Source of the DNA: JAAZFF01 sp964405775
GTDB lineage: Bacteria > Verrucomicrobiota > Kiritimatiellia > RFP12 > UBA3636
Direction of reading: 5' to 3'
DNA length: 64,000 nucleotides
Assembly: GCA_964405775.1 (NCBI GenBank)
Contig: CAYOPG010000003.1
Span: forward strand, 1 to 64,000
This document shows positions 1 to 8,446 of this stretch, in pieces. The notes under the pieces are model-generated. The model had not been told where the DNA came from and made no database searches. It saw only the letters and a list, made by a program, of their open reading frames with translations. Position 1 is the stretch's first letter. Each line of letters starts with the position of its first letter. Both the position numbers and the translations under genes were made by a program.

Positions 1-30
1 GCGGGGGATAAGCCTGGAAAATCAGGCCAC

Positions 31-59
31 TTGTCATCCTTTATTGGAAATGATAGAAT
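31..59 (+). promoter_or_regulatory. promoter for ferritin
   Basis: TTGTCA (31-36), a 17-nt spacer and TAGAAT (54-59), with TG at 51-52 giving an extended -10. Transcription should begin near 66, leaving a leader of about 55 nt before the ferritin gene. The same TGRTAGAAT form recurs in front of several other genes in this window. Confidence 0.6.
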
Positions 60-122
60 AGTCGATAAATTTCCGTCTGAAAAGGCGCACGTGGTTTAAT
101 AACAAAAGTAAGGAGAATGGAT

Positions 123-611
123 ATGATAAGCAAAAAAATCGCCGACGAGATCAACAAGCAGATCAACAGAGAGTTTTTTTCCGCGTTTCTATACCAGGCT
201 ATGGGTAACGACGCGATGGACAAGGGATTCAAAGGCGCGGCAAACTGGATGAGCATGCAGTTCAAGGAAGAGCAGGAGCACGCGTTCAAGTTCGCAAAGT
301 ACCTGGAGGATCAGGGCGCTAAGGTCGTTTTCGAGGCTATCGAGGCACCGAAAACAGAATGGGCAGATCTTGCCGAGATGTTCAGGGACGCACTCGATCA
401 TGAGAAAAAAGTTACGGCATGGATCAACGGAATTTTCGAGATGGCCGTTGCAGAAAAGGACTTCGCAACCCAGAGCATGCTGAAGTGGTTCATTGACGAG
501 CAAGTCGAGGAAGAAGCCAGCGTCTCTGACGTGCTGTGGATGCTCGAGATGAGCTCAGGCTCGAAGGGCGCAATGTACATGGCAGACAAAACGCTGGGCA
601 AGCGCGATTAA
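123..611 (+). CDS. ftn: ferritin (non-haem iron storage protein)
   Basis: Ferritin oxidises Fe(II) at a di-iron centre and stores the ferric mineral inside a 24-subunit cytoplasmic shell. The 162-residue product has the four-helix-bundle ferritin pattern: the N-terminal REFFSAFLY segment carries the first ligand Glu, EEQEHA the Glu and His of helix B, EKKVTAWI the helix C Glu, and IDEQVEEE the Gln/Glu of helix D. Length matches bacterial FtnA. An ATG at 117 is in frame, but AGGAG at 111-115 sits 7 nt before the ATG at 123, so I choose 123. It has its own promoter at 31-59. In an anaerobe it probably buffers iron and limits oxidative damage, in line with the flavodiiron protein at 8.4 kb. Confidence 0.95.
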   Translation: MISKKIADEINKQINREFFSAFLYQAMGNDAMDKGFKGAANWMSMQFKEEQEHAFKFAKYLEDQGAKVVFEAIEAPKTEWADLAEMFRDALDHEKKVTAWINGIFEMAVAEKDFATQSMLKWFIDEQVEEEASVSDVLWMLEMSSGSKGAMYMADKTLGKRD

Positions 612-657
612 TCGAGTCTGAAACAGCGAAACAAGCGGGATACTGGACATAAAAACC

Positions 658-2961
658 ATGCAGACCTCCTATAACAACGTGGTGGCAAGACTTGAGCTTC
701 CGCCGTCGAAAGCGCATTTTGCGGGTATCGGCGGGGTCGGCATGGCGGGAGTCGCCTTTATCCTGAGGAAAATGGGCTGGGACGTGTCGGGCTGCGACAT
801 CGCTCCCAGCCACCTCTCCGATTGGCTGAAAGGCCTTGGCGTGGCAGTGGAGAGCGGGCATTCGCTTGCACATGCATCTGATTTCGACTCGAAGTCAGAC
901 ATGATAATCCGCACAAACGCAATTCCCCCAGAGTCGCCGGAAATAGCCGACGCCGTCGAAAAGGGTTTACACGTGCATCTTCGCGGAGTGCTGCTTGCGG
1001 CGCTGAGCGGAATGCACGACACAATAGCGGTTTGCGGAACTCATGGCAAGACAACTACCTCCGTGTTCACCGCTGGAATTTTGAAGAGGCTTAGACCATC
1101 CGAGAGTGGCTGGTGCATAGGGGGGGAGTCGCCGTATCTGGGAGCGGTTGCTGGAGGCGAGATTTTCGACTCTCCGGGGAAACGTGGGCTTTTTGTGGCC
1201 GAGGCTGACGAAAGCGACGGCACTCTGGCATACTATACCCCTGAGGTAACGGTGCTGAACAACCTTGACTTCGACCATGTTGAGTACTATAGCGACGAAC
1301 TTGAGCTCGAGAACACCTTCAGTCGCATGCTATGCAACACAAAAAGAGCGATCGTTTACTGCGCCGACCACCAGCGTGCGACAGCTCTTGTGCAAAGGGT
1401 TTCCAGTAACGCGAAGCGGATATCTTTTGGTTTCGCGTCGGATGCGGATTTCCGGATTTCGAACTTAGCAAGAACGGAGGCGGGAACGAAGTTCACTCTA
1501 ACTCCGCAAGAAGGCGCCTCAAGGGATATTGAGCTCTTAGTGCGAGGTCGCCACAACGTTCTAAACGCGACAGCGGCGATTGCGGCAGTGTCCTCAATTG
1601 GTGTTGACTTTGATGAAGCCTGCGCCGCACTTGAGGAGACAGCAGTGCTGCCATCGCGCCGTTTTGAGAAGATCGGCAATTCAGAGGAGTTTACGGTAAT
1701 ATCGGACTATTCACACCATCCTGTGGAGATTATGGCGTTCATAGAAACCGCCTCGGATATCCCACACGAGCGAATAGTAGCGGTTTTCCAGCCGCACAGA
1801 TACACGCGAACAAAGACGATGCTGACCAAATTCCCCGAGGCTTTCATCGGGATTGATGAACTTGTGCTTTGTCCTGTCTATTGCGCCTCGGAGTGTCTTA
1901 TTTGCGGAGGCGCGGCGTCAGATTTGTATAAAGCATTCCGTGACGCGGCGGCAGGCAATATACGCATGCCCATACCAATATGCGCCGATTCGACAGAGGA
2001 GGCTGCGTTGTACGTGAAGGCGACGCTGCGTCCGGGCGATCTGGTGCTGGTTATCGGAGCTGGCGATGTTCATAATATCGCAGCCGGTATAGCCGCTGCG
2101 AAACCACCCGAAAAGCCGCCTATGGAGGTCAGGCTTGGTGCGTTCGGCACGGCGTCTATCGCCCCAAACGTAGTCGTTGTGCGCAGCGTAGCGGATGTTC
2201 AGGAAGCAGTTAAGGCGGGTGACTTCACCGTGTTGTCCGGTGGAACGAATTCGTTTATAGCACCAACCGGCTGCTACAAGACGATAATAAGGCCAGCAGG
2301 AACTGCTTTCTCCACGAAAACAATCGTGGAGGAGACTGAAGAGCATGTTATTATGGATCTTGGGTGCACAGTGCAGGGGCCGAGCCTTGTGAGCTATTGC
2401 TTGAGCCGAGGGTATTCGGGGCTTGAGTTCATGGCGGGCATCCCGGGATATTGCGGTGGCTGGTTGGCCATGAACGCCGGTACTCGCGCCGGTTCGTTCT
2501 GCGACTGCGTTGTGCACACAGAGGTGGTGACTGGCGATGGATTGGTGAAAACAATTCCCGCTGCGCAATTGGGCGCTTCGTACAGATCCTGCCCCGCTGT
2601 CGTTGGCTCTGTGGTGACAAAGATCCGTATCAAGCTGCAGAAGAGCTCGCAGATAGCTGTTAGAATTGCGATGGACGATGCCTTGGCCATGCGCCCTGAT
2701 TTTTCGGGGCTGCGTTCTGGAGGCAGTATTTTCAAGAATCCACCGCTTCCCGGCAAATCCGCCGGCATCATATTGGACGAAGCCGGATGCAAGGGACTTA
2801 GGATCGGCGGAGCGTACGTGACGAAACACCACGCAAACATAATTTCCGTTGACCAAGAGGCCACAGCCTCCGACGTCTACGCACTAATGCGCATGATGCG
2901 CGAGCGTGCGCTCACAAATTCCGGAATATTGCTGGAGCCGGAAATCAGAGTGCTTTCTTAA
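658..2961 (+). CDS. murC-murB: fused UDP-MurNAc:L-alanine ligase / UDP-MurNAc dehydrogenase (MurC-MurB)
   Basis: A single 767-residue chain joins two successive cytoplasmic steps of peptidoglycan precursor synthesis. Residues 1 to about 475 are MurC: the nucleotide-binding GIGGVGM at 23-29, the ATP P-loop CGTHGKTTT at 126-134, and SDYSHHPVEI from 349. Residues from about 487 to 767 are MurB: the FAD loop SGGTNSF at 527-533, GIPGYCGGW, and GSIFKNP holding the likely catalytic Ser690, with a C-terminal EPEI Glu. MurB makes UDP-MurNAc and MurC adds L-Ala to it, so the fusion places product-forming and product-using domains together, although in reverse order. The start at 658 has no convincing ribosome binding site. 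The last 17 bases overlap the convergent rimO. It may be co-transcribed with ferritin, 46 bp upstream. Confidence 0.93.
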   Translation: MQTSYNNVVARLELPPSKAHFAGIGGVGMAGVAFILRKMGWDVSGCDIAPSHLSDWLKGLGVAVESGHSLAHASDFDSKSDMIIRTNAIPPESPEIADAVEKGLHVHLRGVLLAALSGMHDTIAVCGTHGKTTTSVFTAGILKRLRPSESGWCIGGESPYLGAVAGGEIFDSPGKRGLFVAEADESDGTLAYYTPEVTVLNNLDFDHVEYYSDELELENTFSRMLCNTKRAIVYCADHQRATALVQRVSSNAKRISFGFASDADFRISNLARTEAGTKFTLTPQEGASRDIELLVRGRHNVLNATAAIAAVSSIGVDFDEACAALEETAVLPSRRFEKIGNSEEFTVISDYSHHPVEIMAFIETASDIPHERIVAVFQPHRYTRTKTMLTKFPEAFIGIDELVLCPVYCASECLICGGAASDLYKAFRDAAAGNIRMPIPICADSTEEAALYVKATLRPGDLVLVIGAGDVHNIAAGIAAAKPPEKPPMEVRLGAFGTASIAPNVVVVRSVADVQEAVKAGDFTVLSGGTNSFIAPTGCYKTIIRPAGTAFSTKTIVEETEEHVIMDLGCTVQGPSLVSYCLSRGYSGLEFMAGIPGYCGGWLAMNAGTRAGSFCDCVVHTEVVTGDGLVKTIPAAQLGASYRSCPAVVGSVVTKIRIKLQKSSQIAVRIAMDDALAMRPDFSGLRSGGSIFKNPPLPGKSAGIILDEAGCKGLRIGGAYVTKHHANIISVDQEATASDVYALMRMMRERALTNSGILLEPEIRVLS

Positions 2962-4345
2962 ACACGCACCGCAGATCGAATTCATCTACCCCGACGATTT
3001 CAGCATCGATGAAATCGCCGGTTTTGACGTGTTTCGGCACACCACTTATGTAAGTGCTGCCGTCAATGCCGTCAGGAGCCTGAGATTCTGCGCGGCCTTC
3101 CCAGAGATCGCCCTTGGTTTCTGGCGGCTCTTCTAGCAGGACGCGTGTCACTGTCCCCACCCTGCCACGGAGTTTCTCCGCTGCAATCCCCGCTTGCTTC
3201 TCCATTAAACGCCTCCGCCGATCCTCTGAAACGACGTCGTCCGGATCGTCGCCCATGTCGAAAGCTGGCGTACCTTGTTCAGGAGAGAAAGCGAAAGCGC
3301 CGAGGTGGTCGAACTTGACCTTGCCGATAAAATCCATCAAGTGTTGGAAGTGCTCCTCAGTCTCTCCAGGGAAGCCGACGAGGCAAGTGGTGCGCAACGT
3401 CACGTCCGGTATCCGCGCACGGATCCGGTCGGCCATGACGGGAACGACATCCATTGTATCTGCGCGGCGCATTGACCTCAGGATGTCTGGATGGCTGTGC
3501 TGTATGGGTACGTCAAGGTAATGACAGACGTGACGGCTTCCGTTTATGAAATCGAGCAGTTCATCGGTGAGCATTGCGGGATGCGCATAAAGAAGCCTTA
3601 TCCAGTACTCTCCTTCGAGCGAATCCAGTTCACGCAGAAGCGTAACAAGCGTTGTGCCGTCTTTGAAATCTCTGCCATAGCTGGTAACATCCTGCGCTAT
3701 GACGTCCAGCTCCGTTATCCCCTCGGCAAGAATAGATTTCGCTTCTGCAACGATGTCTGGGATTGTTCGCGAGCGCAATTTTCCGCGTATCCCGGGAATG
3801 GCGCAGAACGCACACACATGGAAGCAGCCTTCCGCGATTTTCAGATATGCGTAGGGGCCGCCAGTGAGGACCAACCCGGGGATGCCGGGGTTATATAGGT
3901 GCGAAGGGCTGTCGGCAGACACCGCCACGATTTTAGCGTTTCCGCCTTTAACCCCTTTTGCCGAGGCGGATTTTCCCACCGCCTCCCGGATCACTTCTGG
4001 GACTCGTTCCAAATCGTCGAGTCCCAGTACGGCGTCCACGTCTGGGCACGCCTGAAGCAGCTTCTCTCTATATCGCTGAGCAAGGCAACCGGAGACTATC
4101 ACGGCTTTACATTTGCCAGTTTTCTTGAGTTCGCAGATGGCAAGTATATTTGAAACAGCCTCTTCACGCGCCTCTTCAATAAAAGCGCAAGTGTTGATCA
4201 GCACGGCGTCTGCCTTCTCCGGATCAACGCCTATTTCGAATCCCGCCAGATGGAGCTCCCCGCCCATTACCTGCAAATCGACTAGATTCTTTGCGCATCC
4301 GAGCGAGACAAACCCCACGGATATGGGCTTTGTCTTCATAGGCAT
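2945..4345 (-). CDS. rimO: ribosomal protein S12 methylthiotransferase
   Basis: RimO is a radical-SAM enzyme that puts a methylthio group on an Asp of ribosomal protein S12. The 466-residue protein has the three-domain family layout: an N-terminal methylthiotransferase domain with cluster cysteines C17 (SLGCAKN), C53 (NTCAF) and C87 (SGCLAQ); the radical-SAM CxxxCxxC at 174-181 (CFHVCAFC); and a C-terminal TRAM domain. RimO rather than MiaB is supported by the SLGCAKN start. GGAGGG lies six bases before the ATG at 4345. The 3' end overlaps the convergent murC-murB by 17 bp. The TRAM region carries a degenerate copy of the 24-bp palindrome at 3145-3168, read as RGRVGTVT. Confidence 0.95.
   Translation of the reverse strand: MPMKTKPISVGFVSLGCAKNLVDLQVMGGELHLAGFEIGVDPEKADAVLINTCAFIEEAREEAVSNILAICELKKTGKCKAVIVSGCLAQRYREKLLQACPDVDAVLGLDDLERVPEVIREAVGKSASAKGVKGGNAKIVAVSADSPSHLYNPGIPGLVLTGGPYAYLKIAEGCFHVCAFCAIPGIRGKLRSRTIPDIVAEAKSILAEGITELDVIAQDVTSYGRDFKDGTTLVTLLRELDSLEGEYWIRLLYAHPAMLTDELLDFINGSRHVCHYLDVPIQHSHPDILRSMRRADTMDVVPVMADRIRARIPDVTLRTTCLVGFPGETEEHFQHLMDFIGKVKFDHLGAFAFSPEQGTPAFDMGDDPDDVVSEDRRRRLMEKQAGIAAEKLRGRVGTVTRVLLEEPPETKGDLWEGRAESQAPDGIDGSTYISGVPKHVKTGDFIDAEIVGVDEFDLRCVFKKAL
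3145..3168. repeat. degenerate 24-bp palindrome copy inside rimO
   Basis: On the minus strand the left arm is a perfect GTGGCAGGGT, the centre GGGG and the right arm ACAGTGACAC (7 of 10 matches to ACYCTGCCAC). It codes for GRVGTVT in the RimO TRAM domain. It may be a decayed copy of the family seen at 50004, 52469 and 62505, or chance. Confidence 0.4.
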
Positions 4346-4477
4346 ATTGCGCCCTCCGACTGGATCAGCATGTAGTTTGTCATTCTAAAAACCTTTCAGT
4401 AAACGGCGCTGTCAAAGCACCCTGGCATCAACTGCGGTTATAGTACCAGATTGTTATACAAACCGGCAAGAGGATGG

Positions 4478-6316
4478 TTATCCGGCACTGCCAGTACGGA
4501 GTGCCGTCACTACGTCGTTGTGCGAGAGAATGCCGACAGGCCTTTGCATGTTGTCTGAAGAAACAACAACAATGTTGTCCACCCCTTCGCGGTCCATGTG
4601 TCGAAGCGCAGTCTGAAGCATGTCGTCTTCTGACACGCAGGCATGCTTCTGCAGTGCTATATCGCTCACCATAAGTGTTGCTCGCAGCATAGGATCCGAC
4701 GTCACAACGGATTCAAGATCGGCGGAGGTCACTTCGCCAAGCATACGTCCATCATCCCCCACTACAGGAAAGACGGATTGCATGCCACTCGCCAGAGCGT
4801 CAACCATCAGACTTAGCGGCGTGTCGTCCTGCACCGTCATAAACGGGAAGTCGCGACGTGTTCCCAGCAGATCACGCACGACAATGTTGCGCACCACACC
4901 AGAGATCATCTCCCCTCGATGTATAGGCGCATCGAATCTGTTTGGAAGTTGCGCGCGGTAGAGCGACACTCGGCGAGACAGCATGTACGCGATCATGCAC
5001 ACCCACATGGACGGCACAAGCAATCGGTAGTTGGCTGTCATTTCTCCGACCATCAAGATAACGCTTATTGGAGTCTTTGCTGCGCAACCGAAGAAAGCAA
5101 CCATCCCGACCATCACAAAAGAGCCTACTGGCACCTCCAGGCCGGGAAGCAACAGAGAAAAAATGATTCCGACTGCGCCACCGAGTGTCGCACCCAACAC
5201 AAGTGCAGGGCCGAAAATGCCGCCGGAACCACCGGAGCCGACAGAGAATGAAGTGGTTAGCGTCTTCAGGACAAATACACCCGCCATCAGGCCGAGCGCC
5301 GACATTGCGACTTCGCGGGGCATGTGCCAATCGTAATGCAGCGCTTCCTGCACAATGCCATATCCGGAGCCCAGAGCAGGCAGGAACATAAAGCCTACCA
5401 AACCCGTGAGCAGCCCGCCTATAGCTGGTTTTAATGCTGGCGAGATTTTTACAGCTTCGAATTTTTCGTGTACCGAGTAGAAAAACCATGTGTAGAACCG
5501 CGCACCGCCTGCGAGAACGACTGCGAGCAACAGATAGAGAGGCAGAATTTCGGGACGGGAAAAGCCGTATGGAGGCGTCTCGAAAAGGGCATGGAAGCCG
5601 AAGACCTTGGAAAACACAGAGTATCCGGTGACTGAGGCTATGATTGATGGTATTAGCACTTCGTACTCGAGATCCAGGTCTCGATACAGCACTTCAGCGG
5701 CGAAGAGCGCCCCCGCCATTGGGGCGTGGAAGAGCGCACCCACACCGGCACCCATGCCCGCTGCCATCAAGGCGCGCCGTTCGGCGACTCGGAGTTTAAG
5801 AGCGGAGGCTAGCACGGAGCCGAAGCCGGACCCGATCTGAGTGATTGGGCCCTCGCAGCCGGCTGAACCACCTGAGCCGATGAGGAGCGATGTCGCGATG
5901 GCCTTGATAGGCGGAACAGCAGGGCGCACTCTGCCACCTCGGAAGTGATATGCCTCTATGGCAGCGTCTGTACCATGCCCCGCGGCTTCAGGCGCAAAAC
6001 GATGCACTATGATTCCTGAGATAAGACCGCCAACCGCGGGAAGGAACAGAAATGTCCAGCGGCGGATCTCGCCCGTAATTTCCGGAAGGTTTTTTAAGAA
6101 CACCGGTTCGCCCACCGGCACAGACGGCTCATAGTTTGCTATGAACCCGAAGAAGAACCATTGTGTGATCTGCAGCATTGCCACGAGCAATACGGCTCCA
6201 AGGCCGGCGCCTGCTCCGACAGTGGCGCTAAGCACAAGTGTGCGCGCGATGCCGAGTCCCTCCCACTGCGGGGAATCACGGAATAGACGCCACCATTTGA
6301 CATAAGTTCGCTTCAT
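4478..6316 (-). CDS. ClC-type chloride channel or H+/Cl- antiporter with CBS pair
   Basis: ClC proteins move chloride or fluoride, as channels or proton exchangers, in the inner membrane. The 612-residue product has about a dozen hydrophobic segments. GSGGSAGCEGP (147-157) contains the gating glutamate E155, and GSGGSGGIFGP (360-370) forms the second part of the anion filter. From about residue 475 to the end two CBS domains follow, which in this family bind adenine nucleotides and regulate gating. The start ATG overlaps the rnc stop by four bases (ATGA, 6313-6316), so it is translationally coupled to rnc. Antiporter and channel cannot be told apart here with confidence; the gating Glu is compatible with either. 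Confidence 0.93.
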   Translation of the reverse strand: MKRTYVKWWRLFRDSPQWEGLGIARTLVLSATVGAGAGLGAVLLVAMLQITQWFFFGFIANYEPSVPVGEPVFLKNLPEITGEIRRWTFLFLPAVGGLISGIIVHRFAPEAAGHGTDAAIEAYHFRGGRVRPAVPPIKAIATSLLIGSGGSAGCEGPITQIGSGFGSVLASALKLRVAERRALMAAGMGAGVGALFHAPMAGALFAAEVLYRDLDLEYEVLIPSIIASVTGYSVFSKVFGFHALFETPPYGFSRPEILPLYLLLAVVLAGGARFYTWFFYSVHEKFEAVKISPALKPAIGGLLTGLVGFMFLPALGSGYGIVQEALHYDWHMPREVAMSALGLMAGVFVLKTLTTSFSVGSGGSGGIFGPALVLGATLGGAVGIIFSLLLPGLEVPVGSFVMVGMVAFFGCAAKTPISVILMVGEMTANYRLLVPSMWVCMIAYMLSRRVSLYRAQLPNRFDAPIHRGEMISGVVRNIVVRDLLGTRRDFPFMTVQDDTPLSLMVDALASGMQSVFPVVGDDGRMLGEVTSADLESVVTSDPMLRATLMVSDIALQKHACVSEDDMLQTALRHMDREGVDNIVVVSSDNMQRPVGILSHNDVVTALRTGSAG

Positions 6317-7050
6317 AACAGCCCTTTCATGCGGTCTTTGATAAGTGCTAGCAGGGCGGTGGCGGCGTCGGCCTGCGCAAGTTGTTTTGTGGCTCCTGTG
6401 CCTTCTGCTGAAAGCTTGTCGCCAACTTTAACGCTGACTCGGAACTGCGGGCGGTGCTTGGGCCCGGCGGAACCAATCGTCACGTACTCCGGCTCGGCGT
6501 TAAAGAATTTGTGAGCTTCGTATTGGAGGCGCCCTTTCGGATTGTGCATCCAGGGATCGTCCCCGAGGGTGTTTATCTCTTCGGCAAAAAGCCGGTCGAA
6601 CACACGTGAGGCGGCGTCAAAGCCGCCATCAAGGTAAACAGCCCCCATTATGGATTCAAACGCATCGGCGAGGTTCGATTCGCGTTGGCGTCCGCCAGAG
6701 TTTTTTTCGCCTTGACCCAGAAGCAGTGCATCGCCTATGCCGAGTTTTGCAGCTTTGGCGGCGAGGGCAGAGCCGTTGACAACGGATGCTCTAAGGACGG
6801 TAAGCATACCCTCGGGTTTCGTTGTATGGTGGCGGAAAACCCGGTCAGCCAGAAGGAATCCGATTATCGCATCCCCAAGAAATTCCAGACGCTGGTTATC
6901 GTCCGTAACTCCGGTCTCATTGCGGTATGATGGGTGCGTGAGAGCGGTGCCCAACAATGCTTCGTTTGCAAAACTATAACCAAGCGTTTCCTCCAAGGCC
7001 CGTACCTGGGGAGAAGCGGCGTCTGCTGTGTTGGATTGAGAGGTGTTCAC
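6313..7050 (-). CDS. rnc: ribonuclease III
   Basis: RNase III cleaves double-stranded RNA during rRNA processing and mRNA turnover. The 245-residue protein has the N-terminal catalytic domain with the signature RLEFLGDA (54-61), the second acidic cluster in DAFESIMGAVYLDGGF, and a C-terminal double-stranded RNA-binding domain beginning near NPKGRLQYEAHKF and ending with a QLAQADAA helix. Length fits the family. It lies 20 bp downstream of the Xer recombinase gene and overlaps the ClC gene by four bases, so the three are probably one leftward operon with the lipoprotein at 7948. Confidence 0.95.
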   Translation of the reverse strand: MNTSQSNTADAASPQVRALEETLGYSFANEALLGTALTHPSYRNETGVTDDNQRLEFLGDAIIGFLLADRVFRHHTTKPEGMLTVLRASVVNGSALAAKAAKLGIGDALLLGQGEKNSGGRQRESNLADAFESIMGAVYLDGGFDAASRVFDRLFAEEINTLGDDPWMHNPKGRLQYEAHKFFNAEPEYVTIGSAGPKHRPQFRVSVKVGDKLSAEGTGATKQLAQADAATALLALIKDRMKGLL

Positions 7051-7070
7051 AAGTATGTGTATTGCGCTGT

Positions 7071-7967
7071 TTACGCACGAGGGTGAAACTTAGCATGAGT
7101 GGAACGCAGCCTGTCTGAATCAACGTGCGTGTATATCTGGGTCGTGCCTATATCCGCGTGCCCGAGCATCTCCTGTATCACCCGTACCGGAGCGCCGTTG
7201 GCCAAGAGGTGCGTGGCGAAAGAATGCCTGAGCCAATGCGGGGAAACTTCATCCCCGAGGCCGATGGATTTGGCGTGCTTCTTGACTATGCCCCAGACGC
7301 CCATGCGGCTCAGCTTCGCGCCGTTCCGGTTGAGGAACAGCGTTGTATCGTCCTGAGCTGGATGGTATAAGGGGCGGGATTCGGCGAGGTAAAGTTTGGT
7401 CGCGGCTTCCGCTTTAGCCCCAAACGGCACAAGCCGTACCTTCGAGCCTTTGCCTGTACACCTCACCAGACCTTCCTCGAAGCGGAGAGCATCGATCCTC
7501 AGGTCTGCCACTTCGGACTCACGAAGACCACATCCATAAAGGAGCTCCAACATAGCGCGGTCTCTCCTTCCATCGCGCGTTCCTGCGGATGGGGCCTGGA
7601 GGAGAGATTCGAGGGATTTTTCGCTCAGCGAATGCGGAAGGGTACGCGAGCGACGCGCGGTCGTGATCATGGCGGCAGGATCATTGTCTATGATTTTTTC
7701 CATGCGCATATACGCAAAGAACGACTTGATGGACACCAGCCTCCGGGCAAGAGTTGAATCCGCCAGACCTTCTGAACGCCCGTTCTCTTGAAACGCTATT
7801 ATATCCGGCGTTGTCGTTTCCCGGAAATCGGGGGTCGAACCATGGAGGTCTGTCAGGAAGACCGTAAAAAGACTCAGGTCGGATTCGTACGCCCTGCGGG
7901 TTTTCTCGGCCAGGCCACGTTCAAAAGCCAAGAATCCGATGAACTGTTTAATCTTTTGGCTCGGCAC
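7071..7967 (-). CDS. tyrosine recombinase of the XerC/XerD type
   Basis: Xer recombinases resolve chromosome dimers at dif sites. The C-terminal catalytic domain shows the first Arg in GCGLRESEV, a Lys in GKGSKVRL, HWLRHSFATHL with the His/Arg pair, and GHADIGTTQIYTHV with the last His and the nucleophilic Tyr. The N-terminal SAM-like domain covers the first 100 residues. An open frame runs up to 8069, but that would overlap the next gene by more than 120 bases and add a basic, unfamiliar 34-residue tail. The GTG at 7967 gives 298 residues, the normal Xer length, and overlaps the upstream stop by only 20 bp. XerC versus XerD cannot be decided from this sequence alone. Confidence 0.92.
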   Translation of the reverse strand: MPSQKIKQFIGFLAFERGLAEKTRRAYESDLSLFTVFLTDLHGSTPDFRETTTPDIIAFQENGRSEGLADSTLARRLVSIKSFFAYMRMEKIIDNDPAAMITTARRSRTLPHSLSEKSLESLLQAPSAGTRDGRRDRAMLELLYGCGLRESEVADLRIDALRFEEGLVRCTGKGSKVRLVPFGAKAEAATKLYLAESRPLYHPAQDDTTLFLNRNGAKLSRMGVWGIVKKHAKSIGLGDEVSPHWLRHSFATHLLANGAPVRVIQEMLGHADIGTTQIYTHVDSDRLRSTHAKFHPRA

Positions 7968-8325
7968 GACATTCCGGCGGCAATTTGGATGCCGCCTCCT
8001 CGTTGGCGGGGAACGGACCGGCGGCAAAACCTGCCTGAGCGATGGCGTCTTCGATATTTTTCGTACCAATCTGCATCGAATCGTACCTTACGACTATTTC
8101 ACCGGTACTGTAATTGACCTTGACAACCTCTGGAGCATTGGGCTTCATCGGGATTTTGAGTGTCGCGAGAGCCTGCTTCACAATCTTCAGACATGCCTCG
8201 TTGCGAACGTCGGGAACGACGATTGTAGTCTCCTTGACATCGCTGACCCTGCATCCCGAAATGATAACGCCAACGGAGGTTATAAACGCAAACGTTGCAA
8301 CTTTCGCGAAGAGTCTAGTTTTCAT
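7948..8325 (-). CDS. small lipoprotein with a heavy-metal-associated-like domain
   Basis: The 125-residue product begins with a short basic segment and a hydrophobic stretch ending in the lipobox ISGC, so it should be a lipoprotein exported through Sec and anchored by its Cys. The mature part has the beta-alpha-beta-beta-alpha-beta rhythm of HMA domains (VVPDVRNEACLKIVKQAL, VNYSTGEIVVRYD, NIEDAIAQAGF). The usual CxxC metal site is reduced to one Cys (NEAC), so copper binding is doubtful. An ATG at 8334 lies inside the predicted -10 box; the ATG at 8325 falls at the expected transcription start, implying a leaderless message. It heads the leftward xer-rnc-clc operon. The function is unknown to me. 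Confidence 0.75.
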   Translation of the reverse strand: MKTRLFAKVATFAFITSVGVIISGCRVSDVKETTIVVPDVRNEACLKIVKQALATLKIPMKPNAPEVVKVNYSTGEIVVRYDSMQIGTKNIEDAIAQAGFAAGPFPANEEAASKLPPECRAEPKD

Positions 8326-8332
8326 GCGTGCC

Positions 8333-8362
8333 ATTATACAGCATAGAGCTGTTATGCAGCAA
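8333..8362 (-). promoter_or_regulatory. leftward promoter, leaderless message predicted
   Basis: On the minus strand TTGCTG (8357-8362), an 18-nt spacer and TATAAT (8333-8338). Seven bases separate the -10 from the ATG at 8325, so transcription would start at or one base before the start codon. No ribosome binding site is visible, in keeping with a leaderless mRNA. Confidence 0.6.
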
Positions 8363-8385
8363 TTTCAAAATTGGACGGTGGTTGT

Positions 8386-8414
8386 TTGACAATGCATGAA
8401 GTTGAAGGTATACT
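8386..8414 (+). promoter_or_regulatory. rightward promoter for flavodiiron protein
   Basis: TTGACA (8386-8391), a 17-nt spacer and TATACT (8409-8414): the closest match to the classic sigma-70 form in the window. The predicted start is near 8421, 26 bases before the chosen ATG. It is back to back with the leftward promoter at 8333-8362. Confidence 0.75.
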
Positions 8415-8446
8415 GCGTGTTTTATTTTAAAGATGAGGTTCGTATC

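Noticed and set aside
1918..2856. Long minus-strand open frame inside murC-murB
   Set aside because: Antisense shadow of a well-supported gene; no family resemblance.
4382..4415. Possible promoter for rimO (TTGACA and TAGAAT on the minus strand)
   Set aside because: The spacer is 22 nt, too long for a normal promoter.
5916..5937. Half of the 24-bp palindrome (GTGGCAGAGT on the minus strand) inside the ClC gene
   Set aside because: Only the left arm matches; the other arm matches 6 of 10 with altered spacing. Not enough to call a copy.
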